Shown here: piece after piece, positions 51,885-60,442 of the stretch
Layout: every line of letters starts with the position of its first letter
Position numbering within the stretch: the first letter of the stretch is position 1
NCBI RefSeq assembly: GCF_039543205.1
Contig: NZ_BAABJH010000002.1
Location: forward strand, 460,768-524,767
Origin: Flaviramulus_B aquimarinus
Lineage (GTDB): Bacteria; Bacteroidota; Bacteroidia; Flavobacteriales; Flavobacteriaceae
Direction: 5' to 3'
DNA: 64,000 bases
The notes under the pieces: model-generated
What the model was told of the DNA's origin: nothing
What the model saw: only the letters and a program-made list of their open reading frames with translations
Databases searched by the model: none
Translations under genes and position numbers: made by a program

Positions 51885-52727
51885 TTACCAATCTTTTTCA
51901 GTCTTTATTTTAACTCCTTTTTGTTTTTCAGCATTCATTTTTTCTTGAACTTTCTGCTCTTGATTATTCATGGCTTCTAACAAACTTTTTATTTGTTGTG
52001 GTGACAACTGACCAGGTTGTGGCTTAGGTTTTTGTTGCTCTTTCTTTTTCTCTTCGTCGCTTTTATCCTTTTTTTCATCTTTAGGCTTACCTTCATCGTC
52101 CTTTTTTTCGTCTTCTTTCTTTTCTTCGTCGCCTTTATCCTTTTTATCCTCTTTATCGTCGCCTTCTTTATCTTTATCTTGATTTTCCTTTTTGTCTTCG
52201 TTTTCTTTATCGTCTTTATTATCCTTGTCCTCTTTATCTTTATCGTCCTTATTTTTGTCTTGTTTGTCTTCTTGTTCTTTCAACTTTTTCTTAGCTACAG
52301 CCAAATTGTAACGCGTTTCTTCATCTGTAGGATCATTTCTTAATGCATTTTTATAAGCTTCAACAGCTTCTTTATATTTTTCGTTTTTCATAAAAATATT
52401 TCCGATATTATGAAATACTTTATGCTTTTCTGCTTTTGAAGTAGATGCTTCTACAGCTTGCAGATGCCTGTACAACGCTTCGTCATAATTCCCTTTTTCG
52501 TAATAGGAATTTCCTAAATTATAGGTTCCTGTAACAGTAGAAGGTTGTTCTGAAATGGCTTTTCTATAGGCCATTTCTGCAGAAACAAAATTGTCATCTT
52601 CTTTTAATACATTTCCTTCGTAAACATAATTATTAGCTTTTTTTAAAGCTTGTAATTGTGCCTTATTTTCTTGGGCAAAAGAAAATAAACCGAGAAACAT
52701 TACTATAAGGTATACTATATTTTTCAT
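51885..52727 (-). CDS. batC: BatC: TPR protein with long charged linker
   Basis: 280 residues. A signal peptide (to FAQ) is followed by three TPR units (about 25-145: AYRKAISEQPSTVTGTYNLGNSYYEKGNY..., AVEAYKNALRNDPTDEETRYNLAVAKK). Then comes a low-complexity linker of about 85 residues made almost only of Lys, Asp, Glu and Asn/Gln (about 150-235). A short C-terminal part carries QQIKSLLEAMNNQEQKVQEK. The linker is repeat-rich at DNA level (GAC/AAA/GAA codons), so its length may vary between strains. It presumably acts in the periplasm with the VWA proteins. Confidence 0.9.
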   Translation of the reverse strand: MKNIVYLIVMFLGLFSFAQENKAQLQALKKANNYVYEGNVLKEDDNFVSAEMAYRKAISEQPSTVTGTYNLGNSYYEKGNYDEALYRHLQAVEASTSKAEKHKVFHNIGNIFMKNEKYKEAVEAYKNALRNDPTDEETRYNLAVAKKKLKEQEDKQDKNKDDKDKEDKDNKDDKENEDKKENQDKDKEGDDKEDKKDKGDEEKKEDEKKDDEGKPKDEKKDKSDEEKKKEQQKPKPQPGQLSPQQIKSLLEAMNNQEQKVQEKMNAEKQKGVKIKTEKDW

Positions 52728-52820
52728 TTTTATTTTATACTAAATTCTAAGATATAAAACTTAGATTTTTTGTTCGTTAAAGAATTTATAAAAATTATTA
52801 ATTGTTTCAACTTATTAAGT

Positions 52821-52842
52821 TTCTGTCTTCGCAAGAATTCCA
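52821..52842. repeat. Degenerate intergenic repeat copy between batB and batC
   Basis: TTCTGTCTTCGCAAGAATTCCA is a weak relative of the element at 51808 (GTCTTCGCA-x-GAAT). It lies in the 122-bp gap between batB and batC; nothing else is visible there. Confidence 0.35.
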
Positions 52843-52849
52843 TTTTCAA

Positions 52850-53887
52850 TTAAAAATTCTCATTAAATAAATTCAATTTTTTTAACCATGCTGTTTTTCG
52901 TTCTAGCAAGAAAACATCTAATAGTAAAAAGAAAATACCAAATCCTAAAAACCATTGAAACTGATCTTTAAAATCTGCAAATTGTTTTGCTTCAAATTCT
53001 GTTTTATCCATTCCGTTTAAAATCTCACGGATGTTTGCTACAACATCTTTTGTGTTTTTTCCATTAATATATGCCCCGTTGGCTTCATTAGCAATATTTT
53101 GAAGCGTTTCTTCATTTAGCCGCGTGATAACGGTTTCGCCTTGATTATCTTTTTTATAGTTTAAAACAATTCCATTTCGTTTTTCTGGTATGGGTCCGCC
53201 TTTTATGTCTCCAACACCTATTGTAAAAATTCTAATGCCTTCTTCATGGGCTTCTTCAGCAATGGCTGCTGCTTCTTCGCTATGATCTTCGCCATCTGAA
53301 ATAATAATAAGCACGCGATTTGTTTGCTCTTCATCATCAAAATAGGTTTTAGCCAATTTAATGGCCTCGTTTATGGCAGTTCCTTGTGATGATAGCATAT
53401 CGGTATTCATGCTTTGTAAAAACATTTTAGCCGATGCATAATCGGTTGTTATTGGTAATTGTGGAAATGCTTTTCCAGCATAGGCAATGATGCCTATACG
53501 GTCACTTGCTAAATTATTAATGATTTGGGTAACAAGTTGTTTTGATTTTTCTAATCGGTTGGGCGCAATATCTTCGGCTAACATACTTTTAGAAACATCT
53601 ATTGCAAAAACAATATCTACGCCTTCACGTTTAACGGTTTCTAATTTTGTTCCAATTTTTGGGTTTATAAGGGCAATTGTTAAACAAAGAAAGGCTAAGC
53701 TTAAAACAAAGACTTTTAGGGCGCCTTTGAATACAGACCTATTTGGGCTTAATTTTTTTAGTAATTGTTTGTCCGCAAATTTATTTTGTGTTCTGTATCT
53801 CCAAAATTGAAGTATCAAAAAGAGTAGGATTATTACTGGAATAATTCCTAATGTCCAAAGCCATATTTTTTCTTCTAATTGATACAT
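52850..53887 (-). CDS. batB: BatB: VWA-domain membrane protein
   Basis: 345 residues: N-terminal membrane helices (about 8-28 and 55-75), a von Willebrand factor A domain (about 85-290) with the MIDAS motif DVSKS in VFAIDVSKSM, the loop residue in GTAIN, and IISDGEDHS. A C-terminal membrane helix (WFLGFGIFFLLLDVFLL) completes it. It belongs to the BatA/BatB family that forms complexes in the inner membrane with the VWA domain in the periplasm. It lies downstream of batA after a 126-bp gap. Confidence 0.93.
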   Translation of the reverse strand: MYQLEEKIWLWTLGIIPVIILLFLILQFWRYRTQNKFADKQLLKKLSPNRSVFKGALKVFVLSLAFLCLTIALINPKIGTKLETVKREGVDIVFAIDVSKSMLAEDIAPNRLEKSKQLVTQIINNLASDRIGIIAYAGKAFPQLPITTDYASAKMFLQSMNTDMLSSQGTAINEAIKLAKTYFDDEEQTNRVLIIISDGEDHSEEAAAIAEEAHEEGIRIFTIGVGDIKGGPIPEKRNGIVLNYKKDNQGETVITRLNEETLQNIANEANGAYINGKNTKDVVANIREILNGMDKTEFEAKQFADFKDQFQWFLGFGIFFLLLDVFLLERKTAWLKKLNLFNENF

Positions 53888-54013
53888 TACTTATTTATTT
53901 GTTTTTCATGGAACTGTTTATTTGTTTACCACGCACCTTATTTTTATTCTATGTTCTTATTTCTCTTTTCAAATTATGAGATTTTCGTTTTCATAAGAAT
54001 GAAAAAACTTAAC

Positions 54014-55018
54014 TTATACGAAGCTTCTGAAAATAGTATTGCGTAACAATAATTCCAGTAGTAATAATAAGCCTGCTAAAATGACTAACGGGCGATATTT
54101 TTCTTCGTAATTATAGAACTTAAATTCTTCTATTTCTGTTTTTTCTAACTTGTTTATTTCATCGTAAATTTCTTCAAGTTTTTTATTGTTTGTTGCTCTA
54201 AAATATTTGCCTCCTGTAACTTCTGCTATTTCCTTAAGTAAAGTTTCGTCAATCTCTACTTGTATGCGTCCGTACTGAAAGTTACCATTGGGTAAAATTG
54301 CAACGGGAGATAATGCCATTCCGTTTGTTCCTAAACCGATAGTATACGTTTTGATACCATACTCAACGGCTAATTCACTGGCTATTTTTGGGTCTATAAA
54401 CCCTGAGTTATTTACCCCGTCTGTTAATAAAATAATAACTTTACTTGTGGCTTTACTATCTTTTAATCTATTTACCGATGTTGCTAAACCCATACCTATA
54501 GCGGTACCGCCTTCTATTATTGTATTGTACTTTATACTTCTAAGCGACCTTAATACAATAGATTTATCACTAGTAATTGGTGTTTTGGTATAGCTTTCTC
54601 CTGCATATTCTACCAGTCCTATTCTATCATTTGGCCTGCCTTTTATAAATTCTGCTGCTACTTTTTTTAAGGCTTCTAATCTATTTGGTGATAAGTCTTT
54701 AGCCAACATACTAGCCGAAACATCTATTGCCATAACGATATCTATTCCTCGAGTTGTTTTTGTTTTGGTAGATACATCAACAGATTGTGGTCTTGCTAAT
54801 GCTATAATAAGTAAGGCTAATGCTGCTAGTCGTAAAACAAATAGAAGATGTCTTAATTTTGGCAACCAGGAATTGGTAAGCTTAAAGCCTTTTAAACTTG
54901 ATATTTTAAGTTCTGCTGTTTGTTTTTTGTATTTTAGAATATACCAAAGTACAGCCAATGGAAGCGCCAACAGCAACCAGAAAAATTCTTTATTTAAAAA
55001 TTCTATGCCCTCAAACAT
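54014..55018 (-). CDS. batA: BatA: VWA-domain membrane protein
   Basis: 334 residues with the same architecture as batB. Two N-terminal helices are followed by a VWA domain with MIDAS DVSAS (IVMAIDVSASM), GTAIGMG and LLTDGVNNSG, and a C-terminal helix (PLVILAGLLLLLELLL). Its ATG overlaps the stop of the upstream gene by one base (TAATG), so translation is coupled. Paralogous to batB, presumably by old duplication. Confidence 0.93.
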   Translation of the reverse strand: MFEGIEFLNKEFFWLLLALPLAVLWYILKYKKQTAELKISSLKGFKLTNSWLPKLRHLLFVLRLAALALLIIALARPQSVDVSTKTKTTRGIDIVMAIDVSASMLAKDLSPNRLEALKKVAAEFIKGRPNDRIGLVEYAGESYTKTPITSDKSIVLRSLRSIKYNTIIEGGTAIGMGLATSVNRLKDSKATSKVIILLTDGVNNSGFIDPKIASELAVEYGIKTYTIGLGTNGMALSPVAILPNGNFQYGRIQVEIDETLLKEIAEVTGGKYFRATNNKKLEEIYDEINKLEKTEIEEFKFYNYEEKYRPLVILAGLLLLLELLLRNTIFRSFV

Positions 55019-56652
55019 TATTCTTCTAGTTCTTTAAGTTCAACTGAATTTAAAATACGTTCTACTATTTGATCTGCATAAACATCGTTTTCTTTCCAAG
55101 CAAGTATAATTTGCTGTACTACATTTTCGGCTGTGAATGCTAGAATGGTATACTTGCCTTTTTCAACTTGATCGGAGTTAGGAACCGCCATGTCCAATGT
55201 TCCATATACCTTTAGTCCTTCTGCTCCATTGGGTGTTTCAAACTTATCTTTTTTGGTAATAATATTTTGTGCACCTGCTGTTTCAAATGTTTTTAAATTC
55301 CCATCTATAGCTTGTTGTAGGTCAATTTCTTTGTCTCCTAAATTTTTAATCTTTGTGGTTGAAACGGCTACATTAAATTTATCAATCAAACTACCATAGC
55401 CAAATACTGTTAAGTCTATTTGTTGTTTCATCTCCTCAGGCAACTCTGGAGTCACTCGTTTTAAAACCTTAGGTGTTGTGATAGTTACTGGTGGAAAGCC
55501 GTAAGCACTAGTTACCCATTCTCCTTCTAGGAGTTCTTTACTGTCATGTCCTATAATCGTGTCCTTCACGTAACCAAATCCATATTTTAATGAAAACCCA
55601 ACAACCGTTACTATTAATAAAAAGATGCTTAAGGCTACGGTTAATATAACTTTGTTGCGCTTCTTTTTACGTTCTTGCGCTTCTCTGTATTTTTCATCTA
55701 AAAGCTTTTCTTCTTCTGTTGGCTCAGGCAATGCTTCTTTTACATGGTCTATTTCTACATCAATAGTATCTCTATCAATTTTTGCGAGTTCTATATCTGG
55801 AGCAGACTTTGCAAATTTTACTAAATCGGCTCGTTTTAAAATGCTTTCTAGGTTTTTAATATCGTCTTTACTTAAATCGACTTGATTGCCTTCTTTTAGT
55901 AAATTAAGGCGATTGATTAATTCATCTGTAGTACTTTCTAAAGCGTGGTCGTAAACTTTCTCATCAAGATACTTTCTAATGATGAATGTAAGTTCTGAAT
56001 AATAATCTTTTAAATTTTCGTGTTCTAAATAATGGCTTTCGTCTAATTTCTTAAGGGCTAGTTTAGCTCTATCATAAGGTGGCAGTAAAGCTATTTGTTC
56101 TTCTTCAGATAATGGCTTTTTTCTCCAAATAAACCAATACAATAAAAACCCTATGGCTCCAATTATTACTAAAACATATAGTAAATATATCCACCAGTTA
56201 CTACTTGTTTTTTCTACAGCTATAATAGGTTTTATATCGTAAATCCCTTTTGTAGTATCTACAACAACGTCATTTATCTCAACTTTTAACGAATCGGTAA
56301 AAAATGTTTTATCGCCAATTATAATTTTTTGTCTTGGTATGGTATACGATCCTGAGTCAAATTGTGTCAAGCCATATTTTCTTATCAGGTTATATTTGTC
56401 TTTATTTTTTGTAGTATCTATTTTATAGGCTTCTACAACCTCTAAAGGCAAAAAGGTTTGTCCTTCTGGAAAAACAACTAGTTTTGTTGTATCTGCTTCA
56501 ACTTGAATCTGATATGTAATCTGTTCACCAATTTTTATAGACATTGAATCTATAGTTGATGATACTTGAGCGTGTAAAGCAAAAGTAAAAAGGCAGAAGG
56601 CAAAAGTAAAAAAGGTTGATGAGCATCTATATCCAAAGACAAATAGCTTCAT
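55018..56652 (-). CDS. Bat-operon membrane protein with two transmembrane segments, BatD-like N terminus
   Basis: 544 residues from the ATG at 56652. The frame can be extended to a GTG at 56691, but the tandem repeat at 56691-56720 and a poorer signal argue against it. A signal peptide ends at LHAQ. A beta domain (SMSIKIGEQITYQIQVEAD) is followed by a helix (about 153-176), a cytoplasmic helical region (PPYDRAKLALKKLDESHYLEHENLKDYYSEL, with a Glu-rich end), a second helix (about 334-355) and a periplasmic C-terminal domain of about 185 residues. The cytoplasmic part resembles the end of BatD. It sits between DUF58 and batA, where Bacteroidota Bat operons usually carry a membrane protein of unknown function. 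Confidence 0.85.
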   Translation of the reverse strand: MKLFVFGYRCSSTFFTFAFCLFTFALHAQVSSTIDSMSIKIGEQITYQIQVEADTTKLVVFPEGQTFLPLEVVEAYKIDTTKNKDKYNLIRKYGLTQFDSGSYTIPRQKIIIGDKTFFTDSLKVEINDVVVDTTKGIYDIKPIIAVEKTSSNWWIYLLYVLVIIGAIGFLLYWFIWRKKPLSEEEQIALLPPYDRAKLALKKLDESHYLEHENLKDYYSELTFIIRKYLDEKVYDHALESTTDELINRLNLLKEGNQVDLSKDDIKNLESILKRADLVKFAKSAPDIELAKIDRDTIDVEIDHVKEALPEPTEEEKLLDEKYREAQERKKKRNKVILTVALSIFLLIVTVVGFSLKYGFGYVKDTIIGHDSKELLEGEWVTSAYGFPPVTITTPKVLKRVTPELPEEMKQQIDLTVFGYGSLIDKFNVAVSTTKIKNLGDKEIDLQQAIDGNLKTFETAGAQNIITKKDKFETPNGAEGLKVYGTLDMAVPNSDQVEKGKYTILAFTAENVVQQIILAWKENDVYADQIVERILNSVELKELEE

Positions 56653-56690
56653 TCTATTAAAATTTCTATTTTTAAACTTTATACTTATCA

Positions 56691-56720
56691 CTTTTAACTT
56701 TTAACTTTTAACTTTTAACT
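56691..56720. repeat. Tandem heptamer CTTTTAA x4
   Basis: Four perfect copies of CTTTTAA plus CT lie in the 72-bp gap between the DUF58 gene and its downstream neighbour. Such a tract can change copy number by slippage and alter spacing. Confidence 0.8.
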
Positions 56721-56724
56721 AAGA

Positions 56725-57591
56725 TTAACCTCTTTTTTTAAAATATCCCAATAGCTTTTTTACATAACTTTCATCAACACGACAATCAATAGCGCCAGCT
56801 CCAGATTTAGTAAAACTCTCTTTGTAATAGTTCACTTTTTCAATGTAAAATTTACCATAATTACGCCTTACTGTTTTTGAAGATGTATTTACCAACATGA
56901 GTTCTCCTGTCTCTTCATCTTGCATTTGTACCATGCCTAAATTCGGAATTTCTTCTTCATATTTATCATAAACTCGGATTCCTGTAACATCATGCTTACC
57001 GGAAACAATTTTCATGGTTTGACGATAATCGTCGGCAATAAAATCAGACAGCACAAATACTATGGCTTTTTTCTTGATTACATTTTGCATGAATTTTAAA
57101 GCTTCTGCTAAATCGGTTTGTCTACTTTCGGGCTGAAATTCAATCAATTCACGAATAATACGAAGTACATGCGAACGTCCTTTTTTTGGCGGAATGTACA
57201 ATTCTACTTTATCTGAAAATAAAATTAGCCCTATTTTATCGTTATTTTGTGTTGCTGAAAATGCTAAAGTTGCAGCAATTTCGGTGACCACTTCGTTTTT
57301 AAATTGCTGTACTGTACCAAATAATTCAGAACCTGACACATCAACCATAAGCATCATGGTTAATTCACGTTCTTCTTCAAATACTTTGACATAAGGTGCG
57401 TTATAACGTGCTGTAACATTCCAATCTATGTTTCTAACATCATCACCAAACTGATATTGACGTACTTCACTAAAAGTCATACCGCGTCCCTTAAAGGTTG
57501 AATGATATTCACCTCCAAAGATATGATCAGACAACCGACGTGTCTTAATCTCTATTTTACGAACTTTTTTCAGTAATTCTTTAGTGTCCAT
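56725..57591 (-). CDS. DUF58-family protein of the Bat operon
   Basis: 288 residues, cytoplasmic. It has the DUF58 signature (EVRQYQFGDDVRNIDWNVTARY, about 42-63), then a VWA-like fold with a partial MIDAS (LMVDVSGSE) and FVLSDFIAD. DUF58 proteins nearly always lie beside MoxR ATPases and are thought to be their adaptors or substrates. Here moxR is 90 bases upstream. The gap carries a hairpin (57614-57657). Confidence 0.92.
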   Translation of the reverse strand: MDTKELLKKVRKIEIKTRRLSDHIFGGEYHSTFKGRGMTFSEVRQYQFGDDVRNIDWNVTARYNAPYVKVFEEERELTMMLMVDVSGSELFGTVQQFKNEVVTEIAATLAFSATQNNDKIGLILFSDKVELYIPPKKGRSHVLRIIRELIEFQPESRQTDLAEALKFMQNVIKKKAIVFVLSDFIADDYRQTMKIVSGKHDVTGIRVYDKYEEEIPNLGMVQMQDEETGELMLVNTSSKTVRRNYGKFYIEKVNYYKESFTKSGAGAIDCRVDESYVKKLLGYFKKRG

Positions 57592-57613
57592 TTTTCAATT
57601 TACGATTGAAGAT

Positions 57614-57657
57614 TTGTGATTTACGATTTCTTTATTTAAAGAAATCACAAATCGTAA
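57614..57657. repeat. Inverted repeat between moxR and the DUF58 gene
   Basis: A perfect 10-bp hairpin GATTTCTTTA-TT-TAAAGAAATC lies at 57625-57646, flanked by further alternate pairing (GATTTGTGATTT with AAATCACAAATC). It has no T-tract in the coding direction after the stem, so it is more likely an mRNA-stability or processing element than a terminator. Confidence 0.6.
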
Positions 57658-57681
57658 TTCGTTATTCTTAAATCTAAAATC

Positions 57682-58683
57682 CTATGGTACCTCTATCTCG
57701 TTTACAATTTTGTTGATTATGTCTTCTGAAGTTACATTTTCGGCTTCGGCTTCATAAGTAATGCCTATTCTGTGCCTTAGCACATCGTAAACTACGGCAC
57801 GAACATCTTCAGGAATAACATACCCGCGACGTTTAATAAAGGCATAGCATTTGGCCGCTGTAGCTAAATTGATACTTCCACGCGGTGATGCGCCAAATGA
57901 AATTAATGGTTTTAAATCTGGCAATCTATATTTTTCAGGATAACGTGTAGCAAATATGATATCCAATATATACTTTTCAATTTTTTCGTCCATGTACACT
58001 TCACGAACAACTTCTTGAGCTTTTAATATTTGAGATACTGAAACCACAGGATTTACTTTATCCCAAGCACTTTTAAGGTTGGCTCTCATAATAAGTTGTT
58101 CCTCTTCAATTTTAGGATAATCTATAACGGTTTTCAACATAAAACGGTCTACCTGTGCTTCCGGTAAAGGATATGTTCCTTCTTGCTCAACTGGATTTTG
58201 GGTTGCCATTACTAAAAATGGCTTGTCTAACTTAAATGTTTCATCGCCAATGGTTACTTGTTTTTCCTGCATAGCTTCTAATAAAGCCGATTGTACTTTT
58301 GCCGGCGCTCTGTTAATCTCATCCGCTAAAACAAAATTGGCAAAAATTGGTCCTTTTTTTATCGAAAAATCATTAACCTTCATGTTATATATGAGTGTAC
58401 CCGTAACATCTGCAGGTAATAAGTCTGGTGTAAACTGTATTCTACTAAAACTCCCATCAACGGCTTGTGCCAAAGTATTAATAGCTAATGTTTTTGCTAA
58501 TCCAGGAACACCTTCTAACAAAATATGTCCTTGACCTAATAAACCAATAAGCAAACGTTCTACCATATGCTTTTGACCTACTATAACTTTATTCATTTCT
58601 AGCATCAGTAAATCAACAAAAGCACTTTCCTTTTCAATTTTCTCATTAATCGTCTTAATATCAATTGTACCTGTTTCTTCCAT
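57682..58683 (-). CDS. moxR: MoxR-family AAA+ ATPase
   Basis: 333 residues. Walker A is EGVPGLAKT (about 57-65) and Walker B is LVLADEINRAP. Sensor 1 lies in FLVMATQNPVEQEGTYPLPEAQ. The C-terminal lid helps VWA-protein maturation in known MoxR systems. It is the first gene of the Bat operon (moxR-DUF58-544 aa-batA-batB-batC-batD-batE) and probably acts as the chaperone for the VWA proteins. Confidence 0.96.
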   Translation of the reverse strand: MEETGTIDIKTINEKIEKESAFVDLLMLEMNKVIVGQKHMVERLLIGLLGQGHILLEGVPGLAKTLAINTLAQAVDGSFSRIQFTPDLLPADVTGTLIYNMKVNDFSIKKGPIFANFVLADEINRAPAKVQSALLEAMQEKQVTIGDETFKLDKPFLVMATQNPVEQEGTYPLPEAQVDRFMLKTVIDYPKIEEEQLIMRANLKSAWDKVNPVVSVSQILKAQEVVREVYMDEKIEKYILDIIFATRYPEKYRLPDLKPLISFGASPRGSINLATAAKCYAFIKRRGYVIPEDVRAVVYDVLRHRIGITYEAEAENVTSEDIINKIVNEIEVP

Positions 58684-59034
58684 TATTTTTTATTTAATTA
58701 AAATTAATGCCTTTCATCCTTGAATTTGCTTTAGCAAAAGGCACGAATATACAGTCCTTATTTGAGCATTGCAAATTGTTAAATTTTTTATTGATACCAT
58801 GTTAAAAATTGGTTAAAAAAAATGAATACATGTAATGATTTCGGTGTTTAACGTATAATTATGATAAGTTTATCTTAATTATACCTATTTTAAAATTTCT
58901 AACTTAGAATTAAAATGTCATACCCTTTAAACATAATTTATTATTTGACTACAAACTATTAAACTCGTTTTGAGTATTTTTATCTTCTTATTAATTTAAC
59001 AAATAATCGATTTTGGTTGTTTTAGGAAGTTCCT
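58684..59034. other. Divergent intergenic region moxR / AlbA-type gene
   Basis: 351 bp, very AT-rich. A small hairpin TTTGCT-TT-AGCAAA lies near 58728-58741. No exact TAnnTTTG box, no coding potential and no repeat beyond A/T runs were seen. Confidence 0.5.
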
Positions 59035-60168
59035 ATGATTAACAAACGTCTACTCATAAAACACCTTTTAGCTCATAATGATGAGAACAGTTTTTATGAC
59101 AAAAAGCGAAAAATCGATATTAGTCATAAGGAAGGGAAAGCTAAATTTTTAAAACATATTTGTGCACTTTCCAATAGCAATCCAAAAAACAATTCCTTTA
59201 TAGTAATTGGGGTTGACGATGAAGACAACAATATTATTGGGGTCGATTTTTTTGATGACAGTAAAATACAAAATCTCATTAATGCCTATTTAAGCCATCC
59301 GCCCATTGTTCAATATGAAAATATTCCGTTTCCGCATTTACCTGACGATAAGGTTGTTGGTTTAGTAACCATTAGACCTACTGGTAAGATTACATCACTC
59401 AGAAAAAACATTTGGAAATATTACGGTGGTTCTGTGTTTTTTAGAGATGGCAGTATGAGCATGCCCAAAGTTTTTGATGTTGAAATTAAAGATGTGAATT
59501 CTAAAATTGTTGAAGCTATTGAAAAACATGCACAAAACAATATTGAGCATACTTTAAATGGGGTGTTCGATTTTATGAACAGCCGAAAAGATTTTAATGC
59601 GCAATACAAGGTTTTTAAAGAGTATTTTGTAGTGTGTTGGGCAGGACAAAAAAAGACGGTTAAAAAAGAGGTATTCTTTTCTAGAGTTGATATTGAATTG
59701 ATTAATGAGCAAGTACGCTTGTTCTTTTCAACCTTAGACGAAGTATCTATTTCGGTTACCGACGATAGTTTTACAATTATTGAATATGTAAACCTCGGGC
59801 TCCAAGGCTCTAACAAATATTACCCATTAGAGGAAACCATTATTGATTTTGAAGACAATGCCCATTATAATATAGAAACCACACTTTTATTTGAACCTCC
59901 TCAATTTGATAAAAAAGTATTACACCATATTTACAATACCAATAATGCACTATTGGAAAAACTAAAAAAAGGACTTACACTTACTAAAAGGGAAATATTA
60001 GATTTAAAGAACCTACCTGCCATGTATCTGATTTGCTACCTTAATTTATTCCACGATGCTTTAGATAAATTAAAAGAATCAAAACCATACTTAAAAGCTT
60101 ATAGTCCTGAAATATATGGTTTATATAAAGAATCTTTAAGAATATTAAGAAAAGTAAAATACAGCTAA
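59035..60168 (+). CDS. Protein with AlbA_2/Schlafen-type N-terminal domain
   Basis: 377 residues. The N-terminal AlbA_2 (divergent AAA-4/Schlafen) domain covers about 1-150: AKFLKHICALSNSNPKNNSFIVIGVDDEDNNIIGVDF, then VGLVTIRPTGKI and YGGSVFFRDGS. The remaining 220 residues are helical and unassigned. Proteins of this type are often annotated as ATP-binding or transcriptional regulators; the function is not established. It is a single gene with a long upstream spacer. There is no sign of a defence cluster around it, so a defence role is not supported. Confidence 0.8.
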   Translation: MINKRLLIKHLLAHNDENSFYDKKRKIDISHKEGKAKFLKHICALSNSNPKNNSFIVIGVDDEDNNIIGVDFFDDSKIQNLINAYLSHPPIVQYENIPFPHLPDDKVVGLVTIRPTGKITSLRKNIWKYYGGSVFFRDGSMSMPKVFDVEIKDVNSKIVEAIEKHAQNNIEHTLNGVFDFMNSRKDFNAQYKVFKEYFVVCWAGQKKTVKKEVFFSRVDIELINEQVRLFFSTLDEVSISVTDDSFTIIEYVNLGLQGSNKYYPLEETIIDFEDNAHYNIETTLLFEPPQFDKKVLHHIYNTNNALLEKLKKGLTLTKREILDLKNLPAMYLICYLNLFHDALDKLKESKPYLKAYSPEIYGLYKESLRILRKVKYS

Positions 60169-60257
60169 CTCTTTAGTAACTTAACCTTAAATTAACTTTA
60201 AAGTTTTGTGTTTATAGATAAAATAGTCATTTTTGCACTGCTATTAATCATTTTAAT

Positions 60258-60308
60258 AAACCTTGTGCTCCAAATCGATTTTAAAATCAGAGTCAAGGTT
60301 TTTTTTAT
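60258..60308 (+). terminator. Terminator-like structured element
   Basis: An outer stem AAACCTTG / CAAGGTTT encloses the palindrome GATTTTAAAATC and is followed by eight T. It lies 90 bases after the 59035-60168 gene, far for a simple terminator. The 60169-60257 stretch before it may belong to a 3' UTR or to a short independent RNA. Confidence 0.6.
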
Positions 60309-60387
60309 GCTTTAATGTTAAATATAGCAAAGTTGTTTACCCCTTTTAATAAAAGCTGATTCCAATCTGCATCTTTAAGATACAAAA

Positions 60388-60413
60388 AAACCGTTTCTTA
60401 ATTAAAACGGTTT
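60388..60413 (-). terminator. Terminator of the ALDH gene
   Basis: The stem AAACCGTTT / AAACGGTTT has an 8-base loop and a T-tract on the minus strand (TTTTTTTG), 30 bases past the stop. Confidence 0.8.
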
Positions 60414-60442
60414 ATAAAAATATTCTATAATTATATATCGGC

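Noticed and set aside
52017..52343. 108-codon plus-strand frame rich in Phe, Leu, Val and Ile, looking like a membrane protein
   Set aside because: It is the antisense of the Lys/Asp/Glu-rich BatC linker; the hydrophobic look is a reverse-complement artefact.
49257..58683. MoxR-VWA operon as a novel ternary (MoxR-VWA-protease) defence system
   Set aside because: Gene content and order match the known Bat operon of Bacteroidota; no effector or protease module is present.
59035..60168. Schlafen/AlbA-type protein as part of a defence island
   Set aside because: Neighbours are the Bat operon and an ALDH gene. No nuclease, methylase, toxin or phage gene is nearby.
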